From an uncultured Treponema sp. (lineage in GTDB: Bacteria > Spirochaetota > Spirochaetia > Treponematales > Treponemataceae): a stretch of 64,000 bases of DNA. A program made the translations under genes and the position numbers. The stretch covers positions 1 through 64,000 of the forward strand of contig CAKULY010000010.1 in assembly GCA_934667505.1 (NCBI GenBank), in the 5' to 3' direction. How positions within the stretch are numbered: the stretch's first letter is position 1; each line of letters starts with the position of its first letter. Under the pieces are notes generated by a model. That model was not told the origin of the DNA, searched no databases, and saw only the letters and a program-made list of their open reading frames with translations. Below are positions 7,974-14,916 of this stretch, one piece after another.

Positions 7974-9383
7974 TTAGGCAGGAAAAAATTTCTTTTGAAT
8001 TTTCATCTGTCCAGCTCCCCCCCCCCGAACTTTTTGGCTTTCCAGCGCGTCTACAGAATTTTGAATCAAAGTGATTGGTGCAAGCAACTCGTGGGCAGAA
8101 GCTTTTAAAAAGTAAGAAGATTCGCGGTACATATTGAATTCAAGTTCCTTCTGCCGGATTTTAACAAAAACGCTCAGACTGTAGACAAAAATATGAAAAA
8201 TAAAGCAAATATCGTAGCCAAAATAATAATCGTTGTCAAAAATTGCCAGAAGAGAATTCACGTTGTATTTTAGACGAAGCAAATGCAGCGACTGCCTGAA
8301 AATTATGTAGCAGAAAAGCGGAATCCACGAGCAAATCAGCAGAATTGGAATAGACTTTTTCCTAAGCGCGGACAAAATCATAATTGCCGAGCAGAAAAAA
8401 CATCCAAAAATCAAAAAACAAATCGTTGTGATATAAGAAATTTTTATATTCTGGACAAAACCGTAAAGCACAACGGAAACCGAACACGCCGCACAAAGAA
8501 TTATTAGAATCGCCTTGTAAAAATTGCCGTTCTTGTTGAACGAAAGATTCTGAAGGAACAGAATCTGCGAAAAAAGCAGCCCGATGCAGCAGACAACATA
8601 ACTGAACCTTGAAAAAAACAGAGTGGAGCATAAATTGTTCCAGATGTAAGTGCAGCCAAGACCTTTCATTGCGACTTGATAAAGGCAGAAACACAAACTC
8701 ATCAGGCTTAGATACAGAAAAAGTTTTTCTTTTGAACTGATGAAAAACAGAAACAGAACGAAAAACGCAAGAAACATCAGCGAAACAAAAATTATATGAA
8801 CAAAAGAAAATTTTTCGGTCTGCTCAAAAAATTGCGGGAGCGCAAAAAATCTGAAAACTAGCGAAATTGAATCGGAACTTTTTATTTTTAGCACAAAAAA
8901 TTCGTCGCTGGCGTTTTGCTCTGGAATCTGCAAAAAACTTCGCCACGATTTTATGTTTTTTTCCGAATTTTTTACCTGTCGCCCGGTAGAATCCGTTTTT
9001 TTCCATTTTTCGCCACTAAGAACAAAAAGTTCTGCACGGTCAACAAGCTCCGGTCCCAAATCCAAAATCTGAAAATCCTGTGTGTTTGGAGCACCAGCAA
9101 AATCAGAATTTTTTTGAATCAAAATCCAAAGTGTTCCATTCACAAATCCAGGCGAAAACCTGAATTCGTCTTTAATTTGCGTTCCGTTTTTTATAATTTC
9201 GTTGCTGGCATTTTTGTCTAGCTCCTCGGAAACCTCTTGGATTTGCAGCTCAGATTTTTCGTCAATTATATAGAAGATATTTTTTATTTTTTGCGATTCA
9301 GAAAGGGCAGGGCGAGAAAAAATCGGGAAAGTGGAGAAGAGTAGAAAAATTATAAAAAGATGAAAATTAGTCTTGCAAAACAT
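7974..9383 (-). CDS. Hybrid sensor kinase, N-terminal part: 7TM-DISM sensor - HisKA
   Basis: First part of the same kinase. Residues 1-24 form a signal peptide. An extracytoplasmic domain of the 7TMR-DISM extracellular type follows (about 40-170; LWILIQKN, LDLGPELVDRAELF). Seven hydrophobic segments span about 185-395. The histidine box SAHELLAPITLIQ carries the phospho-accepting His at 431. The frame then enters a G10 run, adds AGQMKIQKKFFPA and stops. Adding one G (or losing two) gives VRGGGSWTDENSK... and opens the frame into the ATPase domain. As sequenced, this product would be a membrane sensor with a histidine but no kinase domain. The start is the ATG at 9383; a terminator hairpin lies upstream. 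Confidence 0.85.
   Translation of the reverse strand: MFCKTNFHLFIIFLLFSTFPIFSRPALSESQKIKNIFYIIDEKSELQIQEVSEELDKNASNEIIKNGTQIKDEFRFSPGFVNGTLWILIQKNSDFAGAPNTQDFQILDLGPELVDRAELFVLSGEKWKKTDSTGRQVKNSEKNIKSWRSFLQIPEQNASDEFFVLKIKSSDSISLVFRFFALPQFFEQTEKFSFVHIIFVSLMFLAFFVLFLFFISSKEKLFLYLSLMSLCFCLYQVAMKGLGCTYIWNNLCSTLFFSRFSYVVCCIGLLFSQILFLQNLSFNKNGNFYKAILIILCAACSVSVVLYGFVQNIKISYITTICFLIFGCFFCSAIMILSALRKKSIPILLICSWIPLFCYIIFRQSLHLLRLKYNVNSLLAIFDNDYYFGYDICFIFHIFVYSLSVFVKIRQKELEFNMYRESSYFLKASAHELLAPITLIQNSVDALESQKVRGGGAGQMKIQKKFFPA
8017..8026 (-). repeat. G10 homopolymer tract (phase-variation switch)
   Basis: Ten C on the plus strand (ten G in the coding strand) between VR and AGQ codons of the kinase. 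Frame count: G10 stops at 7974; G9 stops after about eight codons (VRGGELDR then TGA); G11 or G8 reads through to 6433. Long G runs are rare in this AT-rich DNA and are classic slipped-strand mispairing sites. Confidence 0.85.
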
Positions 9384-9447
9384 TGGAACAGAATATTTTC
9401 CTTCATAAAGTAGAATTTACAAAAAATTATTTTATAATAAAATTTAT

Positions 9448-9486
9448 AAAATCCCTAGACTTGTTTTTTTAAGGCTAGGGATTTTT
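9448..9486. terminator. Bidirectional terminator
   Basis: AAAATCCCTAG (9448-9458) pairs with CTAGGGATTTTT (9475-9486); runs of A on the left and T on the right fit rho-independent termination in both directions, ending the minus-strand cluster that stops at 9515. Confidence 0.7.
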
Positions 9487-9514
9487 GTAATTTATAGAGT
9501 ATATCTATAATTAA

Positions 9515-9844
9515 TTAGTATTCATACATTTGACCGCTACCATTACATGAAGAGCAAGGTGTTTTTCCCATTCCATAGCATGTTTCACAAATTCCTCTTC
9601 CGCTTCCATCACAAATGTGGCATGTTTTATAGATAATAGGTGAAGTTCCATTTCCTATCCTAAAATCGGGGTTTGCGATGGCAATTTGACCACTGCTGCC
9701 ACATTTGTAACAAAGTTTTGTTCCAGAACCTCTGCATTGATAACAAGTTTTTTGACCTGTTCCATTACAGGAGAGGCAATTGTCTGCAAATGCAGAAACT
9801 CCAAGAAATATTCCGATTAATAAAAAATAATGTAATTTTTTCAT
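9515..9844 (-). CDS. Exported cysteine-rich protein with six CxxCxGxG-type motifs
   Basis: A 109-aa protein with a clear signal peptide (MKKLHYFLLIGIFLGVSAFA) followed by six DnaJ-type cysteine motifs: CLSCNGTG, CYQCRGSG, CYKCGSSG, CHICDGSG, CETCYGMG and CSSCNGSG. In DnaJ this motif binds zinc in the cytoplasm; here the protein is predicted to be outside the cytoplasm, so zinc or metal binding is inferred and the role is unknown. The start at 9844 is chosen because AAGGAG lies 7 nt upstream and the signal peptide begins there; a longer in-frame extension would overlap the neighbour. An A9 run sits directly before the Shine-Dalgarno sequence. It is the last gene of a four-gene minus-strand run of exported proteins. 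Confidence 0.75.
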   Translation of the reverse strand: MKKLHYFLLIGIFLGVSAFADNCLSCNGTGQKTCYQCRGSGTKLCYKCGSSGQIAIANPDFRIGNGTSPIIYKTCHICDGSGRGICETCYGMGKTPCSSCNGSGQMYEY

Positions 9845-9912
9845 AAGAAACTCCTTTTTTTTTGTGTTGATTTTTTCTTTCGTTTTAAATTTATTGAAAG
9901 GTTCTATACAAA

Positions 9913-10185
9913 TTATTCCCATTCACTATTATTTGTTGAAGAACCCTGTGTTTTTTGTGAATCATTAGAATTGCTTTCATTTCCACAAACTTGATTGCCA
10001 ACCATTCCACCAACCATTGAACCTACAACAAAACCTGTTGGACCTCCAGTAAGTCCTCCCACTGTGCCTCCGATAGCAGCTCCTATAATTTCACAAGTAG
10101 AATTACTATCATCTTTTGTCTGTGCAAATCCAAAATTCATTCCAACGGTTAACAAAACCAAAGTTCCTAAAATAATTTTTTTCAT
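9913..10185 (-). CDS. Small exported glycine-zipper protein
   Basis: A 90-aa protein with a signal peptide ending GFAQ, then a glycine-rich hydrophobic block (about 33-66, IIGAAIGGTVGGLTGG and VVGSMVGGMVGNQ) of the glycine-zipper type found in outer-membrane or periplasmic proteins, and a Ser/Asn-rich tail. AAGGAG precedes the ATG with good spacing. By family knowledge such zippers pack helices in membranes; its job here is unknown. It sits between two other small exported proteins. Confidence 0.7.
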   Translation of the reverse strand: MKKIILGTLVLLTVGMNFGFAQTKDDSNSTCEIIGAAIGGTVGGLTGGPTGFVVGSMVGGMVGNQVCGNESNSNDSQKTQGSSTNNSEWE

Positions 10186-10244
10186 AATTAATGCTCCTTG
10201 CTTGTAAATAAGATTTTTTTATTCTCCGCTAATAAACATATTTT

Positions 10245-10733
10245 TTATAAATTAATGTTATAGCCAACTACCGTTTTTTGAATATTTGTTGCAAATACTA
10301 TATTTGATAGAATTGAATCATTTTGAATCTTGCTTATAGGTACAGTTTCCCAATGACCTTCGTTTGGAATACACAAAGCAATAATAGTTGAAATTAAACA
10401 TGCACCGGCTGGTAGTCCAAACATAACTGCAAAAAGTCCATCTGTTGTTGTTAAATGCAAAAATTCTAAACATGCTAGACCTCCGAAAATTAATGTTCCT
10501 GTAAGTCCTGTTCCAAAACCTAACATTTTTCCATATCCCCAACCTTCATCGACCCAAATTTTTTTTGATGTTTGATTTTTTACTAACTCAAAATTAGAGT
10601 TTGGTTGAGAATAATTAAATGATTGTTCGTTTTGCATAAAAGGTTTTGGTTTAAAACTTTCATGGAAATTGTTTTGTGCAAAAATACTTGTAGTACAAAT
10701 AAAAGTGATTAGAATTAATAATATTTTCTTCAT
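10245..10733 (-). CDS. Exported or membrane protein of unknown function
   Basis: 162 aa if started at 10733 (MKKILLILITFICTTSIFA, a typical signal peptide); an in-frame codon 12 nt upstream is less likely. The mature part has a Gln/Asn-rich first 45 residues, then two hydrophobic segments (about 68-88 TGTLIFGGLACLEFL and 95-120 LFAVMFGLPAGACLISTIIALC) and a polar C-terminal tail. No family recognised. It starts 4 nt after the end of the large lipoprotein gene, so the two are probably expressed together. Confidence 0.65.
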   Translation of the reverse strand: MKKILLILITFICTTSIFAQNNFHESFKPKPFMQNEQSFNYSQPNSNFELVKNQTSKKIWVDEGWGYGKMLGFGTGLTGTLIFGGLACLEFLHLTTTDGLFAVMFGLPAGACLISTIIALCIPNEGHWETVPISKIQNDSILSNIVFATNIQKTVVGYNINL

Positions 10734-10748
10734 AAAAAACCTCATTTC

Positions 10749-12290
10749 TTAATTTACTTTTTCAATTTTTATTTTACTGTTGTAAATATCAAGATAAAAA
10801 TCGTATTCACCGGCTTCTAGATATTGTTCTATATTAGCATTGTAGCCCCATGCTTTTATTTTGTAGGTGCTGCCAATTTGAACCCAATTACCAACTAGGC
10901 TTTCATCGTATTCATTGAACCAATATTCATCGAAAATTCCGCCCCAAGCTTTGTCGGCAATTTTAAATTCATACTCTCCGTCTTTTGAAACTTTAATTGG
11001 TGTTTTTGTTTTGTATTGGCTAAGAGTTGAAGAAAGTAGTTCCATTATTCCCTCATCAGAAAACTTCCAGTTAATATCATCAAAATTTCCAACTACATAA
11101 AAATGAGCATCATCTTCTGAAGAATTTTCTTCCTCATCTGTAGAAATTAACAACATAGGAGTTTCGTCAGACAAATCGAGCGTAAAAGTATACAAACCGC
11201 CACCTGTAGAAATTGCTGCATTTTTTGAATACCAATCATCAAACCAGCTTTTAACAACTTTGAACCATTCGTTTTTAGGAACAAGACCTTGGTAATTTAG
11301 AACTACAGAATAATCCTGAGTATCATCTTTAGTCATAATTTTAAAGCCGTAAATATTTTTTGGAAGATACAAAGTTGCTTGGAAAACACCTTCTGCAATT
11401 TCTTTCATGTTATTATAGCCATCATATGCTCCCCATTGTTTTGAAGAATCTGCCGTAAAGTTTCCTTGAACATACCACAAATAGTCATTTCCATTGTATT
11501 CAGATTCTTCTGTACTTGCGGAACGTACACCAGCAGGTTTTGAATAAGAAAGATTTCCGTTTGCATCTATGGAGATTACACGTTCTGTGGTTGTGGAAAT
11601 ATAAGCAAAATATTTATCATTTCTATATACATGGCCAGAAATTTTTTCAGACTTTTTTATTGTAAATTTGTACCATTTGTATTTTGTGCTTCCTGAATAG
11701 GATGTACTTCCTGTTGCTACTCCTGCAACTATTTTGCTTGTTGAGTAAGAATCTGCATTGTCATAATATCTTACGACAGGAACTACATTTTTTTTACTAT
11801 TGTTGCTGTACCATTCACTCTGCACATAAATTATTTGATTTGTCTTTTTAGATGAACTAGAAGTTCCTTTTTTGCTAAAAGGTGTGTTTCCAATACTTGT
11901 ATTTCCAGAAGAACTCTTGGTTACCGAACTTTTTGAAGCAGCAGGGGTCTTTGTGCTGCCTTTTGCACCGCCAGACTTCTTCGCTTTATGCGTTACATTT
12001 TTCTTCCCTCTCTTTCTTATAGCACGACTGCTATCATCATCAGAAAGTTCCAAATCTCCGCTTTCAAGCAAATAATCGCCTTGTTTTATAGAATATGTTC
12101 CATTTTCATTTAAAACATAGACAATTCCAAGTTCGTCATCCACGTATTCACCGAAAAATTCATCATCTGTTTCGATTTCCGAATCTTCTGAACCAGAATC
12201 GTTGTTCTGACACCCCACCATAAACATCCCGCACATAGCTCCCACCAACAAAAGCCATGCCAAATAAGCCAACTTTTTCACCATTCTCAT
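10749..12290 (-). CDS. Lipoprotein with E-set-like repeats, unknown function
   Basis: A 513-aa lipoprotein: the signal sequence ends FMVGC, with Cys27 the lipidation site. An acidic linker and a Ser/Lys/Thr-rich stretch (about 90-145) follow. Two later segments look alike: YVQGNFTADSSKQWG (about 260) and YVVGNFDDINWKFSD (about 400), each followed by a beta-rich stretch with YGFKI or YEFKI, a pattern reminiscent of the E-set/starch-binding folds of surface glycan proteins. That similarity is by eye only. GAGAGG lies before the ATG. It heads a run of four exported proteins on the minus strand; an outer-surface role is inferred. Confidence 0.7.
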   Translation of the reverse strand: MRMVKKLAYLAWLLLVGAMCGMFMVGCQNNDSGSEDSEIETDDEFFGEYVDDELGIVYVLNENGTYSIKQGDYLLESGDLELSDDDSSRAIRKRGKKNVTHKAKKSGGAKGSTKTPAASKSSVTKSSSGNTSIGNTPFSKKGTSSSSKKTNQIIYVQSEWYSNNSKKNVVPVVRYYDNADSYSTSKIVAGVATGSTSYSGSTKYKWYKFTIKKSEKISGHVYRNDKYFAYISTTTERVISIDANGNLSYSKPAGVRSASTEESEYNGNDYLWYVQGNFTADSSKQWGAYDGYNNMKEIAEGVFQATLYLPKNIYGFKIMTKDDTQDYSVVLNYQGLVPKNEWFKVVKSWFDDWYSKNAAISTGGGLYTFTLDLSDETPMLLISTDEEENSSEDDAHFYVVGNFDDINWKFSDEGIMELLSSTLSQYKTKTPIKVSKDGEYEFKIADKAWGGIFDEYWFNEYDESLVGNWVQIGSTYKIKAWGYNANIEQYLEAGEYDFYLDIYNSKIKIEKVN

Positions 12291-12403
12291 AAATTACCTC
12301 TCGAAAAAAAGTTAATATGAAAAATGATATTGGCAAAAAAACAGGTTCGGTATCGTTTAAATAATGATTTGATTATAGACAAGGGTAGGGAATTTTGAAT
12401 GTT

Positions 12404-12682
12404 TTAGCAGTAATATTTTATTTCACCAAAATATTCTTTCCATTTTGCAATAATTTCAAAAGAACGCGCTTCAATAGTCTTCATTATAAAATTTAATTTG
12501 TGGGAAGGAATATTTGATTTGTTATGAGCAAGAAGTGTCCTATGGTCTTTTGTAATCCAAATTTTTGTAGCATTTTCAGAGGGAACTCCTTCGCATACAT
12601 GAACGTGAATCGGCTCTAAAGGATTAGATTCTGCAAACCACATAAAAACAACATAGCAACCAATTTTAAAAACCTGAGGCAT
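12404..12682 (-). CDS. DUF4160 domain protein
   Basis: 92 aa. The N-terminal block MPQVFKIGCYVVFMWF... PIHVHVCEG matches the DUF4160 pattern (a short strand-strand unit followed by the H-x-H of the 'PPHfH' motif). DUF4160 proteins are small, often paired with a second small protein, and have been suggested to be toxin-antitoxin-like; this is not shown. The ATG at 12682 has GGAGG 8 nt upstream, inside the end of the upstream gene, which it overlaps by 17 nt, so the pair is translationally coupled. Confidence 0.7.
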   Translation of the reverse strand: MPQVFKIGCYVVFMWFAESNPLEPIHVHVCEGVPSENATKIWITKDHRTLLAHNKSNIPSHKLNFIMKTIEARSFEIIAKWKEYFGEIKYYC

Positions 12683-12944
12683 TTTCAAATCCTCCAGAAC
12701 GAGCCAATTGAATAATTATATGTGCAGTGCTCTCTAAAAAATCTTGAAAATATGCAATGCGTTCATCAGAAAAGCCCTGTTTTTTTGTCCACGTATAATC
12801 TGGAAGCCAACATTCTGCCGAATTAAAACCGCCTTCAACAGGTTGTTCAAAATAAACTTTTACACATTCTTTTCCGTTTTTATTGATTATCTCAGAATGG
12901 GCAATCCCCGTGCCATCGTTTAGCGTCATATAATTATACATCAT
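12666..12944 (-). CDS. Small protein paired with DUF4160
   Basis: 92 aa beginning MMYNYMTLNDGTGIAHSEI; mostly beta-like first half with KVYFEQPVEGGFNSAECWLP, then a helical end (FLESTAHIIIQLARSGG). I do not recognise a named family. Start chosen at 12944 because GGGAG stands 6 nt upstream. It overlaps the DUF4160 gene and the two probably act together, perhaps as a toxin-antitoxin-like or regulatory pair. Confidence 0.6.
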   Translation of the reverse strand: MMYNYMTLNDGTGIAHSEIINKNGKECVKVYFEQPVEGGFNSAECWLPDYTWTKKQGFSDERIAYFQDFLESTAHIIIQLARSGGFENASGF

Positions 12945-13010
12945 ACGCAACTCCCATAAATCAGTTTAATTATATCACGAGATTTTAAAAGAATCGATTT
13001 TATTTCTGAG

Positions 13011-13151
13011 ATTTTTTCTTTTGGGCTTCCGGCAAAACTTCGTGAACGAACTTTTGCCGTCGGGCTTTTCGTGGCTCTCGCTCCGCTCGCCTTGCGGCCG
13101 GTATTTTTTGCAAGCAAAAAACACGCGCTTCGCGCCCACTACAATCCCTAA
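13011..13151. repeat. R2 GC-rich hairpin element, copy a
   Basis: A GC-rich island in AT-rich DNA: GATTTTTT..TTTGGGC, then GGCAAAA...TTTTGCC hairpin, GTCGGGCT, CGTGG, CGCTCCGCTCGC and an end CACTACAATCCCTA. The same order of blocks occurs at 22717-22835, where the first hairpin is GGCAAC..GTTGCC: the stem sequence differs but pairing is kept, which suggests a selected structure. Frames read through it are artefacts. Confidence 0.75.
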
Positions 13152-13171
13152 GCCTTGTGAAAAACTAGGGG

Positions 13172-13246
13172 AATTTATTGCAGATGAAAAAAATTGACCT
13201 GCAATAAATTGCTGACAGTGTTTGCTTTGCAAATATTGCAGGTCAA
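13172..13246. promoter_or_regulatory. Mutually exclusive hairpins downstream of the FN3 lipoprotein gene
   Basis: AATTTATTGCAG (13172-13183) can pair with CTGCAATAAATT (13199-13210). TTGACCTGCAATA (13194-13206) can instead pair with TATTGCAGGTCAA (13234-13246). The two stems share 13199-13206 and exclude each other. A third short stem joins AATGGCAA and TTGCCATT (13254-13285). The minus-strand lipoprotein transcript ends here, so a terminator or 3' switch is possible. Together with R2 copy a this explains most of the 360-bp gap 12945-13304. Confidence 0.45.
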
Positions 13247-13304
13247 GACAAGGAATGGCAATGGAGCAAAATGCAGTTGCCATTCTGGTGATGAAAAGAT
13301 TGAC

Positions 13305-14429
13305 CTAGAATGTTACAGAAACAGGTCCTACAAGTTCACTTTCAGTTTCAGGATTTGCATCTTCATCAGGTGTGTCAGCAGCCTTTATCCAAAAATAATA
13401 TGTCTTGTTAGATTTAAAAATTCCAGAATCAAATTCGTAATATCCAAATTCTTCTTCATCTGTATATTTAAAACAATTGCTTTGAACTGCCTTTAGTTTC
13501 GCTTTTGCAAAATTATCTACATTTGCATAATAAATTTTATAGTATTCTGGTTTAGGGAATACTTCTTTCAATGTTACAGTTACATTTGAAAATAAATATT
13601 TAGATACGGTAAGGTTTGTAGGAGCATCAGGCTTTTTATGTTTGAAGTCTAAAAAAACAGGTTCGCTGAAATCACTGTAACCGTTGTTATAAACTTTTAT
13701 CCAAAAATAAAGAGGTTTGTCTTCCAAAAGAATCTGTTCATATATTACTTCATATGAATCAAAATAGTCTTGTTCGTCAGAAGAATATGTATATTTTTTA
13801 TGCTTTACTTTTTTTGCAGAGGAAATATCATTCTCCGTGTTGGTGTAAAGATAATATTTATTATAGCTAGAGGAATTATAAAATTTAACAGGATCCCAAG
13901 TTACCACAATTTTGTTCAATATTTCTTTTGAATATTTGACTTTCAAATTTTCCGGATACGGAATTTCATTTTCGAATTTGTATGAAAAGGTTTTGGGTGT
14001 TATACCGCTTTTTCTTGGGTCCTTGTATAAATTGCTATTTGTTTTCGGATCGTAGTCCGCAATGTATCCCCAAAAATAATATGTGCCAATATTCTGTGTC
14101 TCTGCGGATAATTCCAACAAAGCACGATTATTATTATAATCGTATTTAGCTTCGCTGGCGGTGGCGGATTTTAAATTGTCAGTCGTGTTGTAATATATGT
14201 AAGTGGTTCCGTTGGAGATAGGCTCGTATTCATCTGCAATTATATAATACTTATTAGTTCCAGCGTATTCCACTTTAAAACTTTCTATAGGATGGCACTT
14301 ATTCGTGTATTCTCTAGTAGGAATTGTAATGAAGTCACTTTTAGTTTCTGGCTCCTGTTTGCAGCCGCATATAACTGACAATGAAATAACCGATGCCAAA
14401 ATTAGGATTGCTTTTTTTATTGTTTTCAT
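13305..14429 (-). CDS. Lipoprotein with fibronectin type III-like repeats
   Basis: A 374-aa lipoprotein; the signal sequence ends VICGC, so Cys23 is the likely lipidation site. The body has three FN3-like units, two of which open with PYPENLKVKYSKE and PDAPTNLTVSKY and contain the usual Y-x-W/Y strand signatures (YYFWGYIADY, LYFWIKVYNN, YYFWIKAADT). Such repeats carry out binding at the cell surface; the ligand is unknown. It stands alone on the minus strand between structured intergenic regions. Confidence 0.7.
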   Translation of the reverse strand: MKTIKKAILILASVISLSVICGCKQEPETKSDFITIPTREYTNKCHPIESFKVEYAGTNKYYIIADEYEPISNGTTYIYYNTTDNLKSATASEAKYDYNNNRALLELSAETQNIGTYYFWGYIADYDPKTNSNLYKDPRKSGITPKTFSYKFENEIPYPENLKVKYSKEILNKIVVTWDPVKFYNSSSYNKYYLYTNTENDISSAKKVKHKKYTYSSDEQDYFDSYEVIYEQILLEDKPLYFWIKVYNNGYSDFSEPVFLDFKHKKPDAPTNLTVSKYLFSNVTVTLKEVFPKPEYYKIYYANVDNFAKAKLKAVQSNCFKYTDEEEFGYYEFDSGIFKSNKTYYFWIKAADTPDEDANPETESELVGPVSVTF

Positions 14430-14486
14430 TTGATTTCTCCCATTTGATAATGTCTGTTTTAAATTAATTTGTGGTGTAAAAAATAA

Positions 14487-14537
14487 GGCAACCTATAAAG
14501 CCGCAAGCACAAATAGTGTCCTGCTTTATAGGTTGCC
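14487..14537. terminator. Long-stem terminator after the 53-aa gene
   Basis: GGCAACCTATAAAGC (14487-14501) pairs perfectly with GCTTTATAGGTTGCC (14523-14537). It starts 8 nt past the stop codon of the small minus-strand gene, and the A-rich plus-strand flank (AAAAAATAA) gives a U-rich tail on the minus-strand RNA. Confidence 0.65.
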
Positions 14538-14544
14538 CATCTGC

Positions 14545-14706
14545 TTATTTTCTAGTTCCGCTGCTTGAGCCTTTGCTGCCGCTTGAACTTCCACTGCTCG
14601 GAGGATTGTTTCCTCTTTGTCCGCCGCTAGGATTTCCAGTTGTAGAAGGCATTCTTCCGCCTTCTCCGTAGTACGGATTTCCTGGTGTTACAGTTGTTTT
14701 TCCCAT
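14545..14706 (-). CDS. 53-aa Gly/Ser/Pro-rich small protein
   Basis: A short gene with GGAG 6 nt before its ATG, coding for a disordered-looking peptide (MGKTTVTPGNPYYGEGG... ending SSSGSKGSSSGTRK). It lacks a signal peptide and any known domain. It is followed by a 15-bp-stem terminator and preceded by a 140-nt leader of stacked hairpins, so although it is short, its flanks look like those of a true gene. Function unknown. Confidence 0.6.
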   Translation of the reverse strand: MGKTTVTPGNPYYGEGGRMPSTTGNPSGGQRGNNPPSSGSSSGSKGSSSGTRK

Positions 14707-14763
14707 TTTTTCTCCTGTAAAAAAACTGATGTGAAAATTTAAATTTTCGATTTGGTTGTTCTT

Positions 14764-14844
14764 TCCAAACGCAAAAACGTGCGTAGCAGTGTTTTTGCGT
14801 TTGGAGCAGATTAGTCAACCTGCTCCAATGGTATACCATTGGAG
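14764..14844 (-). promoter_or_regulatory. Array of three overlapping hairpins in the leader of the 53-aa gene
   Basis: Stem A: TCCAAACGCAAAAAC (14764-14778) with GTTTTTGCGTTTGGA (14791-14805). Stem B: GGAGCAG (14803-14809) with CTGCTCC (14820-14826). Stem C: a perfect 22-bp palindrome 14823-14844 centred on GTATAC. B overlaps both A and C, so the set can switch folds. It lies 58-138 nt upstream of the minus-strand ATG at 14706. Confidence 0.6.
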
Positions 14845-14916
14845 TTTTTATAAACTTTTTACGTTGTTTGCTTTGGACTGTAACTTTTTTCTATAAAGCA
14901 GTATTTTAATTGTAGT

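Noticed and set aside
6433..9383. Two separate genes (a sensor and an independent kinase-regulator)
   Set aside because: The second part lacks its own ribosome site and its natural start, and one added G joins the two into a standard domain order.
12975..13283. 102-codon minus-strand frame
   Set aside because: It is read through R2 copy a and the hairpin region; composition is that of the repeat, not of a gene.
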